Position numbers and translations under genes: made by a program
Source of the DNA: Nocardiopsis ansamitocini
GTDB lineage: Bacteria > Actinomycetota > Actinomycetes > Streptosporangiales > Streptosporangiaceae
Length of the DNA: 64,000 nucleotides
Assembly (NCBI RefSeq): GCF_030268225.1
Contig: NZ_BSQG01000004.1
Location: forward strand, 372,001-436,000
Reading direction: 5' to 3'
Notes under the pieces: generated by a model
Databases searched by the model: none
What the model saw: the letters and a program-made list of their open reading frames with translations, nothing else
Told to the model about the DNA's origin: nothing
Shown: positions 24,989-35,076 of the stretch, one piece after another
Numbering within the stretch: the first letter of the stretch is position 1
Layout of the letters: each line of letters starts with the position of its first letter

Positions 24989-27040
24989 TCAGCGTAGGAA
25001 CGCCGCCGCCACCCCGGCGTCCACCGGGACGTGCAGACCGGTGGTGTGGCTGAGGTCGCCGCCGGTCAGGGCGAAGACCGCGGCTGCCACGTTCTCGGGC
25101 AGCACCTCGCGCTTGAGCAGGGTTCGCTGGGCGTAGAACTCGCCGAGCTTGTCCTCGGACACGCCGTAGACGGCGGCACGCTCGGCCCCCCACCCTCCCG
25201 CGAAGATCCCCGATCCGCGCACCACCCCGTCGGGGTTGACCCCGTTGACCCGGATCCCGTGCGCACCCAGTTCTGCGGCCAGCAGGCGCACCTGGTGGGC
25301 CTGGTCGGCCTTGGCCGCACCGTAGGCGATGTTGTCGGGGCCGGCGAAGACCCCGTTCTTGCTGGAGATGTAGACGATGTCGCCCCCCATCTCCTGGGCG
25401 GCCATGATCCGGGCGGCTTCACGGGCCACCAGGAAAGAGCCCCGGGCCATCACGCCGTGCTGGATGTCCCAGTCGGCGGCGGTCGTCTCCAGCAGGGGCT
25501 TGGAGATGGACAGTCCCGCGTTGTTGACGACCAGGTCCACACCGCCGAAGGCCAGTGCCGCCGCGGCCAGCGCGGCGGCGACCTCCGACTCGTCGGTGAC
25601 ATCGGCGGTGACGGCAACCGCCCGGTCGGCGGTGCCGATCTCGGCGGCCACCTTCGCGGCCGTGTCGGCATCGCGGTCGGCGACGACCACGCAGGCGCCC
25701 TCGGCGGCAAGGCGCAGCGCGATGGCGCGCCCGATCCCCGATCCGCCGCCGGTCACGAACGCCACCCGGGTGGCCAGGGGCTTGGGCGCGGCCATGCGCT
25801 GGAGCTTGGCCTCTTCGAGCGCCCAGTACTCGATGCGGAACTTCTCCGCCTCCTCGATGGGGGCGTAGGCGGAGACGGTCTCCGCGCCGCGCATGACGTT
25901 GACGGCATTGACGTAGAACTCACCGGCGACCCGGGCGGTCTGGGCGTCCGTGCCGAAGGAGAACATGCCCACGCCGGGGACGAGGACGATGGCGGGGTCG
26001 GCGCCGCGCATCGCCGGGGAGTCGGCGTCGGCGTGGCGCTCGTAGTAGCCCCGGTACTCCTCGCGGTAGGCGGCGTGCAGCTCCTTGAGCCTGGTCACCG
26101 CGTCGGCCAGCGGTGCGTCGGCGGGCAGGTCCAGGACCAGCGGGCGGACCTTGGTGCGCAGGAAGTGGTCGGGGCAGGAGGTGCCCAACGCGGCCAGGCG
26201 CGGATGCTCGGCGCGGGACAGGAAGTCCAGGACCGCGGCGGAGTCGCTGTAGTGGCCGATCTGGGGGCGGTCGGTGGAGGCGAGACCGCGCAGGACCGGG
26301 AACAGGGCTGCCGCGCGCGCCCGGCGCTGGTCCTCGGGGAGGGCGGCGCGGCCCTCCAGAACGGGCCCGAAGGCGTGCTCGTCGGTGGTGCGGGCCTCGA
26401 TGAACGCCTCGGCGGTGCGGATGATCTCCAGGGAGTTGGCCTCGCACTGCTCGGAGGTGTCGCCCCAGGCGGTGATTCCGTGGCCGCCGAGGATCACGCC
26501 GATGGCGGTGGGGGTGGCGGCCTTGATGGCGGCGATGTCCAGCCCGAGCTGGAAGCCGGGGCGGCGCCAGGGAACCCAGGCCACGCGGTCGCCGAAGCAC
26601 TCCGCGGTCAGCTTCTCACCGTCGGCCGCACAGGCCAGGGCGATCCCGGAATCGGGGTGCAGGTGGTCGACGTGGGGGGCTTCCACCAGGCCGTGCATGG
26701 CGGTGTCGATGGAGGGGGCCGCGCCGCCCTTGCCGTGGCCGCAGTAGTCGAAGGCCGCGACCATCTCGTCCTCGCGCTCCACTCCCGGGTAGACCCCGGC
26801 CAGCGCGCGCAGCCGGTCGAGGCGCAGCACGGCCAGACCGTCCTCCGTGAGCGTGCCCAGGTCACCGCCGGAGCCCTTGACCCACATCAGCTCCACCGGC
26901 TCGCCCGTCACGGGGTCGGTGTCGGTGCCCTTGGCGGAGGTGTTTCCCCCGGCGTAGTTGGTGTTGCGCGGGTCGGCGCCCAGCGCGTTGGAGCGGCGCA
27001 GGAGTGCCTGGGCCTGCGGGTGGGGCGTGGGAGAGGTCAT
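24989..27040 (-). CDS. rhaEW: Bifunctional rhamnulose-1-phosphate aldolase / L-lactaldehyde dehydrogenase
   Basis: 683 residues in two domains. Residues 1 to about 420 are a class II aldolase (GGNTSAKGTD; zinc-binding His in HVDHLHPDSGIAL; GHGITAWG), splitting rhamnulose 1-phosphate into DHAP and L-lactaldehyde. Residues about 430-683 are an SDR (TGGGSGIG; NNAGLS; catalytic YGAAK) that should oxidise lactaldehyde to lactate. This is the RhaEW/YuxG type of fused enzyme known from Bacillus and rhizobia. The active site of both halves looks complete. It follows rhaI by 49 bp. Confidence 0.93.
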   Translation of the reverse strand: MTSPTPHPQAQALLRRSNALGADPRNTNYAGGNTSAKGTDTDPVTGEPVELMWVKGSGGDLGTLTEDGLAVLRLDRLRALAGVYPGVEREDEMVAAFDYCGHGKGGAAPSIDTAMHGLVEAPHVDHLHPDSGIALACAADGEKLTAECFGDRVAWVPWRRPGFQLGLDIAAIKAATPTAIGVILGGHGITAWGDTSEQCEANSLEIIRTAEAFIEARTTDEHAFGPVLEGRAALPEDQRRARAAALFPVLRGLASTDRPQIGHYSDSAAVLDFLSRAEHPRLAALGTSCPDHFLRTKVRPLVLDLPADAPLADAVTRLKELHAAYREEYRGYYERHADADSPAMRGADPAIVLVPGVGMFSFGTDAQTARVAGEFYVNAVNVMRGAETVSAYAPIEEAEKFRIEYWALEEAKLQRMAAPKPLATRVAFVTGGGSGIGRAIALRLAAEGACVVVADRDADTAAKVAAEIGTADRAVAVTADVTDESEVAAALAAAALAFGGVDLVVNNAGLSISKPLLETTAADWDIQHGVMARGSFLVAREAARIMAAQEMGGDIVYISSKNGVFAGPDNIAYGAAKADQAHQVRLLAAELGAHGIRVNGVNPDGVVRGSGIFAGGWGAERAAVYGVSEDKLGEFYAQRTLLKREVLPENVAAAVFALTGGDLSHTTGLHVPVDAGVAAAFLR

Positions 27041-27089
27041 CTGGCGGTCGGTCCTTCCGATGGGTTGGGTGGTGTGGGGGCGGGGATGC

Positions 27090-28256
27090 TCACGCCCCCC
27101 ATCCCGCCTGGTGGCCGCCCACCCTTTCGGCGGCCACGCGCTCGGCGTAGCCGGAGCGGGCGAAAGCGGCCATGGGGTCGGGGTCCAGCCCCTGCTCGGT
27201 GCGCAGGTCGGCCAGGAACGGACGTACGTCGGTGTTGTAGGCGTCCATCAGCGCGGCGTTGGCGCCGAGCACGTCGCCCCGGGCCTGGGCTTCCGCCAGC
27301 GTGTCGGCGTCGACCAACAGGGCCTTGGCGGTGGCCTCCTGGACGTTGAGCACCGAGCGGATCTGACCGGGGATCTTGGGCTCGATGTTGTGGCATTGGT
27401 CGAGCATGAAGGCGACGCCGGCCTCAGCGGAGAGGCCGCCTCCGCGCACCACCTCGTGCAGGATGCGAAACAGCTGGAAGGGGTCGGCGGCGCCGGCCAT
27501 CAGGTCGTCGTCGGCGTAGAAGCGGGAGTTGAAGTCGAAGGCGCCGAGTTTGCCCGCGCGCAGCAGGAAGGCGACGATGAACTCGATGTTGGTTCCGGGG
27601 GCGTGGTGGCCGGTGTCCACCACGACCTTGGCCTTGTCGCCCAGTTCGAGGCAGTGGGCGTAGGCGGTGCCCCAGTCAGGGACGTCCATCGTGTAGAACG
27701 CGGGCTCGAAGAGCTTGTACTCCAGCACGATGCGCTGGTCGTCGCCCAGGCGCGCGTAGACCGCGGCCAGTGCCTCTGCGAGGCGGTCCTGGCGGGCGCG
27801 GATGTCGTCCTGGCCGGGGTAGTTGGTTCCGTCGGAGAACCACAGCTTGAGGTCGCGCGAGCCGGTGGCGTCCATGACGTCCACGCACTCCAGCAGGTGG
27901 TCCAGGGCCTTGCGCCGCACCGCGGGATCGGGATTGGTGACGCTTCCCAGGCGGTAGTCGTCCTCCTGGAAGACGTTGGCGTTGATGGTGCCCAGGCGCA
28001 CCCCCTGCTCGGCGGCGTATTCGGCGAGTTCGGTGAAGTCCTCGACGCGGTCCCAGGGGATGTGCAGCGACACGGTGGGGGCGATACCGGTGTAGGCGTG
28101 CACCTGGGCGGCGTCGGCGATCTTCTCGTGCGGGGTGCGGGGCACCCCCGGCTGGCCGAACACCTTGAACCGGGTGCCGCTGTTGCCGAACGCCCACGAG
28201 GGCAGCTCGATGGCCTGGCGGGCCAGCGACTCCTTGACTGCACTGAATTCGGTCAT
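27090..28256 (-). CDS. rhaI: L-rhamnose isomerase (RhaI type)
   Basis: 388 residues from ATG 28256. TIM-barrel isomerase turning L-rhamnose into L-rhamnulose; similar to the RhaI family of actinobacteria and rhizobia rather than E. coli RhaA. Seen: PTVSLHIPWD, LKLWFSDGTNYPGQDD, VLEYKLFEPAFY (metal Glu), VVDTGHHAPGTNIE and GAFDFNSRFYADDD. It is the first catabolic gene downstream of a candidate LacI operator at 28295-28308, followed by rhaEW and rhaB. Confidence 0.93.
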   Translation of the reverse strand: MTEFSAVKESLARQAIELPSWAFGNSGTRFKVFGQPGVPRTPHEKIADAAQVHAYTGIAPTVSLHIPWDRVEDFTELAEYAAEQGVRLGTINANVFQEDDYRLGSVTNPDPAVRRKALDHLLECVDVMDATGSRDLKLWFSDGTNYPGQDDIRARQDRLAEALAAVYARLGDDQRIVLEYKLFEPAFYTMDVPDWGTAYAHCLELGDKAKVVVDTGHHAPGTNIEFIVAFLLRAGKLGAFDFNSRFYADDDLMAGAADPFQLFRILHEVVRGGGLSAEAGVAFMLDQCHNIEPKIPGQIRSVLNVQEATAKALLVDADTLAEAQARGDVLGANAALMDAYNTDVRPFLADLRTEQGLDPDPMAAFARSGYAERVAAERVGGHQAGWGA

Positions 28257-28294
28257 CTCGGGAAGCTCCTGCTCCGATCGGCCAAGTCCACTGA

Positions 28295-28308
28295 TTACAA
28301 CGTTGCAA
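28295..28308. promoter_or_regulatory. Candidate LacI (RhaR) operator in front of rhaI
   Basis: TTACAACGTTGCAA is a near-palindrome centred on CG and agrees at 11 of 14 bases with the ideal TTGAAACGTTTCAA suggested by the sites beside the LacI gene. It is 39 bp upstream of the rhaI start, so it could repress the catabolic genes independently of the transporter promoter. Confidence 0.55.
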
Positions 28309-28435
28309 TTCGATGTCGCTTGGATTTTCCGCCTATCAGTCAAGCGGAACGGTGAAACGACTCGGACGGCAGGGGTCGGGTTGTGGACCGGTTGGGCGTT
28401 TGGCGATAAATCGTTTTAACCGACGGCCGGGCCGC

Positions 28436-28753
28436 TCACGCGAGGTGGAAGACCTCGGTGAGGGGCACCATTGCCTCGTCGGGATTGCCGTCGATGCCCT
28501 CGAAGAACGGCGCCATGTCCCGCTGCCAGCGGGCGTTGACCTCCGTACGTTCCATCGCGGCCTGGGCCTCGGCGAAGTCGTCGGTCTCCAGGTAGCCCAC
28601 GAGGAGGCCGTCCTCGCGGCAGAACAGCGAATAGTTGCGCCAGCCGGACGCGCTGAGCGCAGCGAGCATGTCCGGCCAGATGGCGGCGTGGCGTCGGCGG
28701 TACTCGGCCAGCCGCTCGGGCCTCACTTTGAGCAGGAAGCAGACGCGCTGCAT
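28436..28753 (-). CDS. rhaM: L-rhamnose mutarotase (RhaM)
   Basis: 105 residues from ATG 28753, the usual size (104). It interconverts alpha and beta L-rhamnose (EC 5.1.3.32), feeding RhaI. The dimeric ferredoxin-like fold is marked by MQRVCFLLKVRPERLAEY, HAAIWPDMLAAL, WRNYSLFCREDGLLVGY and a C-terminal PLTEVFHL. It lies 103 bp after rhaS and 179 bp before rhaI, on the same strand. Confidence 0.95.
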   Translation of the reverse strand: MQRVCFLLKVRPERLAEYRRRHAAIWPDMLAALSASGWRNYSLFCREDGLLVGYLETDDFAEAQAAMERTEVNARWQRDMAPFFEGIDGNPDEAMVPLTEVFHLA

Positions 28754-28856
28754 GGGTGGTCTCTCCTCGGGGAGCGGTCCCCACTCCGGTGGGCCGGTGC
28801 GGGCGTCGCGGATGGGCGGCCCCCACACCGGCCCGGGAGGGCGGGTGGGACGGTGG

Positions 28857-29930
28857 CTAGAAGTCGAAGTCGTCGATGTTGTCGGCGTTGAACTTGGTGG
28901 GCGGGCCCAGGATGACCTCGCTGTTGGGGCCGATCTCGTAATCGCCCAGGCGCCCCGCGCTGAAGGTCTCGCCCTCGGCGCCGGTGATCTGGCCCGCCGA
29001 CAGCGCCGCACCGGCATAACCGGCCAGGTACCCCAGGTCCTTGGGGTTCCACAGCGCGAACTCCTCGACCGTGCCGTTCTTGACGTACTCGCTCATCTGG
29101 TTGGGGGTGCCCAGACCCGTGACGGCGACCTTGCCCTTGTATTCGGAGTCACTGACGTAGCGCGCGGCTGCGGCGATGCCGACGGTGGTGGGCGAGACGA
29201 CACCCTTGAGGTCGGGGTAGGTCTGGAGCAGGCCCTGCATCTCCTGGAAGGACTTCTGGTCGTCGTCGTTGCCGTAGACGGTGTCCACGACCTCGATGTC
29301 GGAGTACTCGGGCTTGGCCAGTTCCTCCTCCATCAGCTCCAGCCAGGCGTTCTGGTTGGTGGCGTTGGGGGTGGCCGACAGGAAGGCGATCTGGCCCTCG
29401 CCGTCGACCTGCTCGACGATCATCTCCACCTGCGTCTTGGCGATGCCCTCGGCGGAGGCCTGGTTGATGAAGACGTCGCGGCACTCCGGGGCGGTGTCGG
29501 AGTCGTAGGAGACGATGGCCGCACCGGCGTCGCTGGCGGAGTTGAGGGCGGCGCACACGGCGTTGGGGTCGTTGGCGGCGATGACGATGGCGTCGGCGCC
29601 CTGCTGGCTCACCGTGTTGATGTAGCTGACCTGCGAGGATGCACTGGCTTCGGAGGGGCCGACCTCCTTGAACTCCCCGTTGAGCTCCTCGACCGCCTCG
29701 GCCCCGCCGGTGTTGGCGAACGTGGAGTAGGGGTTGTTGAGCTGTTTGGGCAGGAAGCTGATGGTGAGGCCCTCGGGGATCTCCGCGTCGGGGTCGGCCT
29801 CTCCTGCCGGACGCTCGGAGCCGCCCTCCTCGACGGAGTCGCGGGTGGTGCCGCCGCAGGCGGTCAGGAGCAGCAGTGCTCCGGCGGCGGTGCCCGCTGC
29901 GATGCCGCGGGCGAGTCGGGTGCGGAACAT
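28857..29930 (-). CDS. rhaS: Rhamnose ABC transporter, substrate-binding lipoprotein (RhaS)
   Basis: 357 residues from ATG 29930. The N-terminal lipobox LLLLTAC (about residues 19-25) predicts a lipid-anchored extracellular protein. The rest is a Peripla_BP_4 sugar-binding fold: ISFLPKQLNNPYSTFANTGG, GADAIVIAANDPNAV and VSYDSDTAPECRDVFINQAS match the rhamnose-binding RhaS group. It begins 2 bp after the rhaQ stop and is last of the transporter genes. Confidence 0.92.
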   Translation of the reverse strand: MFRTRLARGIAAGTAAGALLLLTACGGTTRDSVEEGGSERPAGEADPDAEIPEGLTISFLPKQLNNPYSTFANTGGAEAVEELNGEFKEVGPSEASASSQVSYINTVSQQGADAIVIAANDPNAVCAALNSASDAGAAIVSYDSDTAPECRDVFINQASAEGIAKTQVEMIVEQVDGEGQIAFLSATPNATNQNAWLELMEEELAKPEYSDIEVVDTVYGNDDDQKSFQEMQGLLQTYPDLKGVVSPTTVGIAAAARYVSDSEYKGKVAVTGLGTPNQMSEYVKNGTVEEFALWNPKDLGYLAGYAGAALSAGQITGAEGETFSAGRLGDYEIGPNSEVILGPPTKFNADNIDDFDF

Positions 29931-29932
29931 GG

Positions 29933-31000
29933 TCACCTCTGGTTGGAGTGTGCGGGGACGGACGGGGTGTCGGGGCGGCGGCGCTCTTTGAGACGGGCCA
30001 CGATGTTGGGTGCGACCACGGAGATCACCAGCAGCAGGCCGGTCACGACCGAGAGGGTGTCGGAGGAGACGTCGGCGAGTTCCAGGGCCTTGCGAATGGT
30101 GCCCAGCAGCAGAACGCCGCCGATGACACCGGGCAGGGCTCCCAGGCCGCCGAAGATGGAGACGCCGCCGAGCAGGACCGCGGCCACCACCGACAGCTCC
30201 AGGCCGAAGGCGTTGTCGGCGCGGGCGCTGGAGTACTGGAGGGTCCAGAAGACGCCGGCCAGGGCCGAGACGGCGCCGCTGGCCACGAACAGCCACAGCT
30301 TGGTCATGCGGACCGAGATCCCGGCGAAGCGGGCGGCCTCGTCGTTGCTGCCGATGGCGTACAGCGAGCGGCCGATGGGGGTGGCGTGCAAGACGATGCC
30401 GAAGACCACGGCGAGGGCGGCGATGAGCAGTACCACCCAGGGGATCGCGGTCTCACCGAGGCGCTGGGTGGCGCCGCTGGTCCAGGAGCGCGGGAAGTCG
30501 GCGACGGCGCGGTCTCCCAGGATGACGTAGGCCAGGCCCCGGTACAGCGCCATCGTGCCGATCGTCACCGCCAGCGAGGGCAGGCCGGCCACCGTCACCA
30601 GTAGGCCGTTGATCGCACCGAGCACGGCGCCCAGCGCCAGGCACAGGGGGACGATGGTCTCCAGCGGCAGTCCGAGGAACCACAGTTGGCCCATGACGGC
30701 GCTGGTCAGCCCGAGGATGCTGGCAACCGAGAGGTCGATCTCGCCGGTGATGACGATGAGCGTCATGGGAAGGGCGATCAGCGCGATCGCCGTGACGTCC
30801 AGGATCAGAAAGCCCGCGGTGCGGTCCGTGAAGAAACCGTCCACCCAGAACGAGGCGAGGATGACGGTCACCACGAGGGCGCCCAGGACGGAGGCTTCGC
30901 GGGTGGCGAGCAGTCGGCGCAGCGTGCCGCCGCGCGGGGCGCGGTCCGGTCCGAACGGCGCGCCCTGCCCCGATGAGGGGGCGGTCACTTCAGGCGCCAC
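29933..31000 (-). CDS. rhaQ: Rhamnose ABC transporter permease (RhaQ)
   Basis: 355 residues, BPD_transp_2 family, about nine to ten membrane helices. The conserved ITGEIDLSVASILGLTS segment and the cytoplasmic YAIGSNDEAARFAGI loop, which contacts the ATPase, are clear. It overlaps the end of rhaP by 11 bp and nearly abuts rhaS, so translation is coupled. Confidence 0.92.
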   Translation of the reverse strand: MAPEVTAPSSGQGAPFGPDRAPRGGTLRRLLATREASVLGALVVTVILASFWVDGFFTDRTAGFLILDVTAIALIALPMTLIVITGEIDLSVASILGLTSAVMGQLWFLGLPLETIVPLCLALGAVLGAINGLLVTVAGLPSLAVTIGTMALYRGLAYVILGDRAVADFPRSWTSGATQRLGETAIPWVVLLIAALAVVFGIVLHATPIGRSLYAIGSNDEAARFAGISVRMTKLWLFVASGAVSALAGVFWTLQYSSARADNAFGLELSVVAAVLLGGVSIFGGLGALPGVIGGVLLLGTIRKALELADVSSDTLSVVTGLLLVISVVAPNIVARLKERRRPDTPSVPAHSNQR

Positions 31001-32036
31001 GGGATTGGCCTCCTCGGAGCTTGCGTTCGGCGCGCACGGCCAGGACCCGGTCGAGGCCGATCGCGGTGAGAATGAGCAGACCGACCACGGCCTGCTGCCA
31101 GAAACCGCTGACCCGCAGGATCGGCAGGGCCGATCCGATGGTGGTCAGCAGTACCGCGCCCAGCGCGGCGCCCAGGACGGTTCCGCTGCCGCCGAAGATG
31201 GCGACGCCGCCCACGACCGCGGCGGCCACGACCTGGAGTTCCAGTCCGGTGCCCACGGTGGCGTCGAGGGTGCCGAAGCGGGCTGCGTAGAGGACGCCGG
31301 CCAGTCCGGCGAGGGTGCCGTTGGCGACGAAGGCCATGAAGATGCGACGGTCCACCGGGATGCCGGACAGGCGGGCGGCGGCAGGCTCGGAGCCGATGGC
31401 GTAGAGCTCGCGTCCGCTGCGGTAGGAGGTGAGGTACCAGCCCACGACCGCCACGACCAGGACGGCCACCAGCGCCAGGACCGGGATGCCCAGGACGCTG
31501 GCGCGGCCCATGCCGAGGAAGGCGGAGGGCATGTCCGAGGCGTTGATCTGCTTGCCCGAGGCCCACCAGTAGTCGATGCCGCGGAAGATGTAGAGCGTGC
31601 CCAGGGTGACCACCAGCGCGGGTACGCGGGCCAGGGCGACCAGGGCTCCGTTGACCGCGCCGCACACGGTTCCCACCAGGACCCCGGCGATGATCGCGAC
31701 GGGGACGGGCATGGTGGGGAACGCCGCGAACAGGCTGCCCACCGCGAACGCCGACAGGCCCAGGATGGAACCGACCGACAGGTCGACGCTGCGGGTGACG
31801 ATGACCAGCGTCTGGCCCACGGCCAGGATGGTCAGCAGGGTGGCGCCCAGGAGCAGGTCGCGCACGCTCTGGGCGGACAGGAAGTTGGGGTTGACGATGG
31901 TGGTGGCGACGACCAGCAGGACCAGGGCGAGCAGGATGCCGACTTCGCGGACCTGGCGCAGTTTGCGGTCGGCCTTGGCGTCGCCTCCCCCGTGCTCTTG
32001 CAGCGGGGGTTGAGCGGAAGTGGAGACGGCGCTCAC
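30990..32036 (-). CDS. rhaP: Rhamnose ABC transporter permease (RhaP)
   Basis: 348 residues, BPD_transp_2 family. Features parallel Rha[19 protein letters not shown] and the ATPase-contact loop [15 protein letters not shown]. It overlaps the ATPase stop by 4 bp and rhaQ by 11 bp. The two permeases presumably form a heterodimer with the tandem ATPase and the lipoprotein. Confidence 0.92.
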   Translation of the reverse strand: MSAVSTSAQPPLQEHGGGDAKADRKLRQVREVGILLALVLLVVATTIVNPNFLSAQSVRDLLLGATLLTILAVGQTLVIVTRSVDLSVGSILGLSAFAVGSLFAAFPTMPVPVAIIAGVLVGTVCGAVNGALVALARVPALVVTLGTLYIFRGIDYWWASGKQINASDMPSAFLGMGRASVLGIPVLALVAVLVVAVVGWYLTSYRSGRELYAIGSEPAAARLSGIPVDRRIFMAFVANGTLAGLAGVLYAARFGTLDATVGTGLELQVVAAAVVGGVAIFGGSGTVLGAALGAVLLTTIGSALPILRVSGFWQQAVVGLLILTAIGLDRVLAVRAERKLRGGQSRGA

Positions 32037-33553
32037 GCGGCGTCCTCCCGCTGCCCGGTGGCGGCGTACATGACGGACTCCTCGGTTGCTTGCGCGCGGC
32101 TCAGTTCGGCGCTGACGCGCCCCTCGTGCATCACCAGGATCCGATCGGCCATGCCCAGGACCTCGGGGAGCTCACTGGAGACCATGACGACGGCCAGGCC
32201 GCGCCCGGCGAGCTCGGACAGCAGGCGGTGCACCTCGGACTTGGTGCCCACGTCGATGCCCCTGGTTGGTTCGTCCACGATCAGTACCGCGGGGTCGGTG
32301 GACAGCCACTTGGCCAGGACGACTTTTTGCTGGTTGCCGCCGGAGAGGGTGGCCACCGCATCCGACAGCGAACCGGCCTTGACCTGCATGCGCCGGGTCC
32401 ACTCGCGGGCGGTGCGCTCCTCGGTGGAGCGGCGCAGCCAGCCGAACCGGCTCAGGGCCCAGCGGCGGGTGAGGGTGGCGTTGCGCTCGACCGACAGCTC
32501 CATGACCAGCCCTTGCTGGCGGCGGTCCTCGGGGACCAGGGCGATTCCGGCTGCCATCGCCGCGGCGGGGCGGCCCTTGCGCAGAGGGCGGCCGTTGACC
32601 AGGACCCGGCCGGAGTCGTAGGGGTCGACGCCGAAGACAGCGCGCACGACCTCGCTGCGTCCGGCTCCCACGAGCCCGGCGAGCGCGACGATCTCGCCGG
32701 CGCGCACGGTGAAGCCGACGTCGGAGAAGACACCGGTGCGGGTCAGGCCCTCGACCTCGAGGACGACCTCCCCGGGTTCGGTGTCCTGCTTGGGGAAGAG
32801 CGCGGCGATGTCGCGACCGACCATCTTGCGCACCACCGCGTCCACCGTCAGTTCGGCGACGGGGTCGGTGGAGATGTAGCGCCCGTCGCGCATGACGGTG
32901 ATCCGGTCGCACAGGTCGAAGACCTCGTCGAAGCGGTGGGAGATGAACAGGATGGCCGCCCCGGAGTCGCGCAGTGAACGCGCGACGGTGAACAGCCGCT
33001 CCACCTCCACCCCCGACAGCGCCGCGGTGGGCTCGTCCATGACCAGGACCCGGGCCTGCAAGGAGAGGGCCTTGGCGATCTCGATGAGCTGCTGGTCGGC
33101 GATGGACAGGCCCTTGGCGGGGCGGGCGGGGTCGATGTGCACGCCCAGCCGGGCGAACAGCGCCTCGGTGGCGGCGTGCATGGCCGGGCGGTCGATACGA
33201 CGACCGCGGGCCAGTGGCTGGCGACCCATGAAGATGTTCTCCGCGACCGAGAGATCGGGGAAGAGCGTGGGCTCCTGGTAGATGACGGCCACACCGGCCT
33301 GTTGGGCGTCGGCGGGCCGGGCGAACTCGATCGGTGCTCCGTCCACCTCGACGTGGCCCTCGTCGGGACGGTGCACCCCGGCGATCATTTTGACCAGCGT
33401 GGACTTGCCCGCCCCGTTCTCACCGCACAGCGCGTGGATCTCGCCCGCCCGCAGCTCCAACGACACTCCCTGGAGCGCTTTGACCGCCCCGAAGGACTTG
33501 GCCGCGCCGACGAGTGCGAGAGGCGGGGGGACGGGCGGAGGCTCCTGGGCCAC
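32033..33553 (-). CDS. rhaT: Rhamnose ABC transporter, tandem ATPase (RhaT/MglA type)
   Basis: 506 residues from GTG 33553, preceded by AGGAGG at ideal spacing. In-frame codons reach 33613 but would start inside an operator. Domain 1 has Walker [10 protein letters not shown] and the DEPTAALSG Walker B; domain 2 has a degenerate first site (GLVGAGRSE), then [15 protein letters not shown] signature and [15 protein letters not shown]. This is the usual carbohydrate-uptake-2 ATPase layout. First gene of the transporter operon, with promoter at 33623-33651. Confidence 0.93.
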   Translation of the reverse strand: MAQEPPPVPPPLALVGAAKSFGAVKALQGVSLELRAGEIHALCGENGAGKSTLVKMIAGVHRPDEGHVEVDGAPIEFARPADAQQAGVAVIYQEPTLFPDLSVAENIFMGRQPLARGRRIDRPAMHAATEALFARLGVHIDPARPAKGLSIADQQLIEIAKALSLQARVLVMDEPTAALSGVEVERLFTVARSLRDSGAAILFISHRFDEVFDLCDRITVMRDGRYISTDPVAELTVDAVVRKMVGRDIAALFPKQDTEPGEVVLEVEGLTRTGVFSDVGFTVRAGEIVALAGLVGAGRSEVVRAVFGVDPYDSGRVLVNGRPLRKGRPAAAMAAGIALVPEDRRQQGLVMELSVERNATLTRRWALSRFGWLRRSTEERTAREWTRRMQVKAGSLSDAVATLSGGNQQKVVLAKWLSTDPAVLIVDEPTRGIDVGTKSEVHRLLSELAGRGLAVVMVSSELPEVLGMADRILVMHEGRVSAELSRAQATEESVMYAATGQREDAA

Positions 33554-33599
33554 GGCGCCCTCCTCGACAATCGGGTCCAGTCGCCGCTCACCGCGACGA

Positions 33600-33651
33600 C
33601 AAAAACGTTTCAATTGAAGAGGACGTTAGATGCGTCACACCCTTGAGTCAA
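33600..33651 (-). promoter_or_regulatory. rhaTPQS promoter with LacI operator
   Basis: On the minus strand TTGACT (33651-33646), a 17-base spacer and TAACGT (33628-33623) form a promoter. A LacI-type site CAAAAACGTTTCAA (33600-33613), centred on CG, lies just downstream of the expected transcription start. The right half matches the ideal half AAACGTTTCAA fully. Repression by road-block at the start site is inferred. Confidence 0.6.
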
Positions 33652-33761
33652 GAGAACGGCAAAATTATTAACACGAAGCCACAGATATGGACATTTCAGC
33701 CACTCAAGTCACATGATGCGCCCCACCCGCAGGGCGCAATGATGAAGATCACATACTGCTA

Positions 33762-33791
33762 TTGACACGTTTCAATTGAGCTGTGACGATA
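33762..33791 (+). promoter_or_regulatory. LacI regulator promoter and autoregulatory operator
   Basis: TTGACACGTTTCAA (33762-33775) agrees with a perfect palindrome TTGAAACGTTTCAA at 13 of 14 bases; its first half is itself a consensus -35 (TTGACA). A -10 (weak, about 33785-33791) lies 17-18 bases on. The same 13-mer ACGTTTCAATTGA occurs at 33605 and at 33767. Confidence 0.65.
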
Positions 33792-33839
33792 AGCCGCACC
33801 TCGCATGTCCACCGTCGCGACCCTGTTCGGAGCCCCCGC

Positions 33840-34886
33840 GTGTCCTCGACCGAGAACGTCAAACGGCCTGTCGGCATCAACGACGTCGCGGCACGGGCCG
33901 GAGTCTCCCCCGGGACCGTCTCCAACGTGTTGAACCGGCCCGAGCGGGTCGCCGAGGCCACCCGGCTGCGGGTGGAGAAGGCGATCCGGGAACTGGACTA
34001 CGTGCGCAACTCCTCCGGGCGCAACCTGCGCTCCGGGCGCAGCGACTCGGTGGGGCTGCTCGTCCTGGACGTCACCAACCCGTTCTTCACGATGGTGGCC
34101 CAAGGGGTGGAGGACGAGGCCGCCGAGGCCGGGCGCACCGTCATGCTGCTCAACTCGGCCGAGGACCTCGCCCGGCAGCGCCGCTCGCTGCGGCTGCTGG
34201 CCGAGCAGCGCGTCGCGGGCGCGGTCGTCATGCCTGTGGACAACGACGTGACCGACCTGATGTGGCTGCGCGACCGCGGCATTCCCTGGGTGCTGCTGGA
34301 CCGCGGCGACGTGGGCGCCGACCTGGGCAGCAGCGTATGCGTGGACAACCACGCCGGGGGGGTGGCCGCAGGACGGCACCTGATCAACCTGGGGCACGAA
34401 CGCGTCACCTTCCTGAGCGGTCCGCTCGGCCTGGAGCAGTGCCGCACGCGTCTGGCCGGCCTGCGCTCGGCGCTGGCCGAGAGCGGGATCGACGCGGAGG
34501 ATTCGGTACGGGTGATCGAGACCGGCTCGTTGACGGCCGCCTCCGGGGAGAAGGGCGTGGAGGAGGTCCTGGCCGGCGGCCCGCGCAGGCGCCCCCAGGC
34601 GGTTTTCTGCGCCAACGACCAGCTCGCCCTCGGGCTGCTCAAGGGCCTGGGCGAGCGCGGTCTGAGCGCCCCGCACGACATCTCCGTGGTCGGCTACGAC
34701 GACATCGACGTGGCGGCCCTGGTCCACCCGGGCCTGACCACGGTGGCCCAGCCCAAGTACGAGATCGGACGGGCGGCGATGCGGCTGCTCAGCGCCGAGC
34801 TCGACGGCCCCCGCCACGGCTACGAGCGGATGCTCTTCGCTCCCGAACTCGTGGTGCGCGGCTCCACCGCCGCCTACCGCGACTAG
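33840..34886 (+). CDS. LacI-family repressor of the rhamnose genes
   Basis: 348 residues from GTG 33840 (GGAG 7 bases upstream). The HTH is GINDVAARAGVSPGTVSNVLNRPERV, followed by the hinge helix with SSGRNLRSGRSDSVG. The rest is a periplasmic-binding-fold core (LLVLDVTNPFFTMVAQGVEDEA; VVGYDDIDVAALVHPGLTTV). It is divergent from rhaT, and LacI-type palindromes lie at both promoters, so I infer it is the rhamnose repressor with rhamnose or rhamnulose as inducer. Confidence 0.9.
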   Translation: MSSTENVKRPVGINDVAARAGVSPGTVSNVLNRPERVAEATRLRVEKAIRELDYVRNSSGRNLRSGRSDSVGLLVLDVTNPFFTMVAQGVEDEAAEAGRTVMLLNSAEDLARQRRSLRLLAEQRVAGAVVMPVDNDVTDLMWLRDRGIPWVLLDRGDVGADLGSSVCVDNHAGGVAAGRHLINLGHERVTFLSGPLGLEQCRTRLAGLRSALAESGIDAEDSVRVIETGSLTAASGEKGVEEVLAGGPRRRPQAVFCANDQLALGLLKGLGERGLSAPHDISVVGYDDIDVAALVHPGLTTVAQPKYEIGRAAMRLLSAELDGPRHGYERMLFAPELVVRGSTAAYRD

Positions 34887-35076
34887 ACCACGCCCCACCG
34901 AACCCCGCGGAGCAGTACGAACGGTCGTGCCGCACGGTCCTCACCGGCAACGCCTTGTGCCAAGGGTCCGGTTCCGACCACCGGGACGACGGAGATGTCC
35001 GGCGCTGGCGCGCACCGCGGCCCGTCCCACATCATGGGTGTACACCACGACCGCGATCAGATATGAGAGCCGCCGC

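Noticed and set aside
25031-27349. 772-codon plus-strand frame opposite the rhamnose aldolase
   Set aside because: Antisense shadow of rhaEW, rich in Gly/Val/Asp with no recognisable fold.
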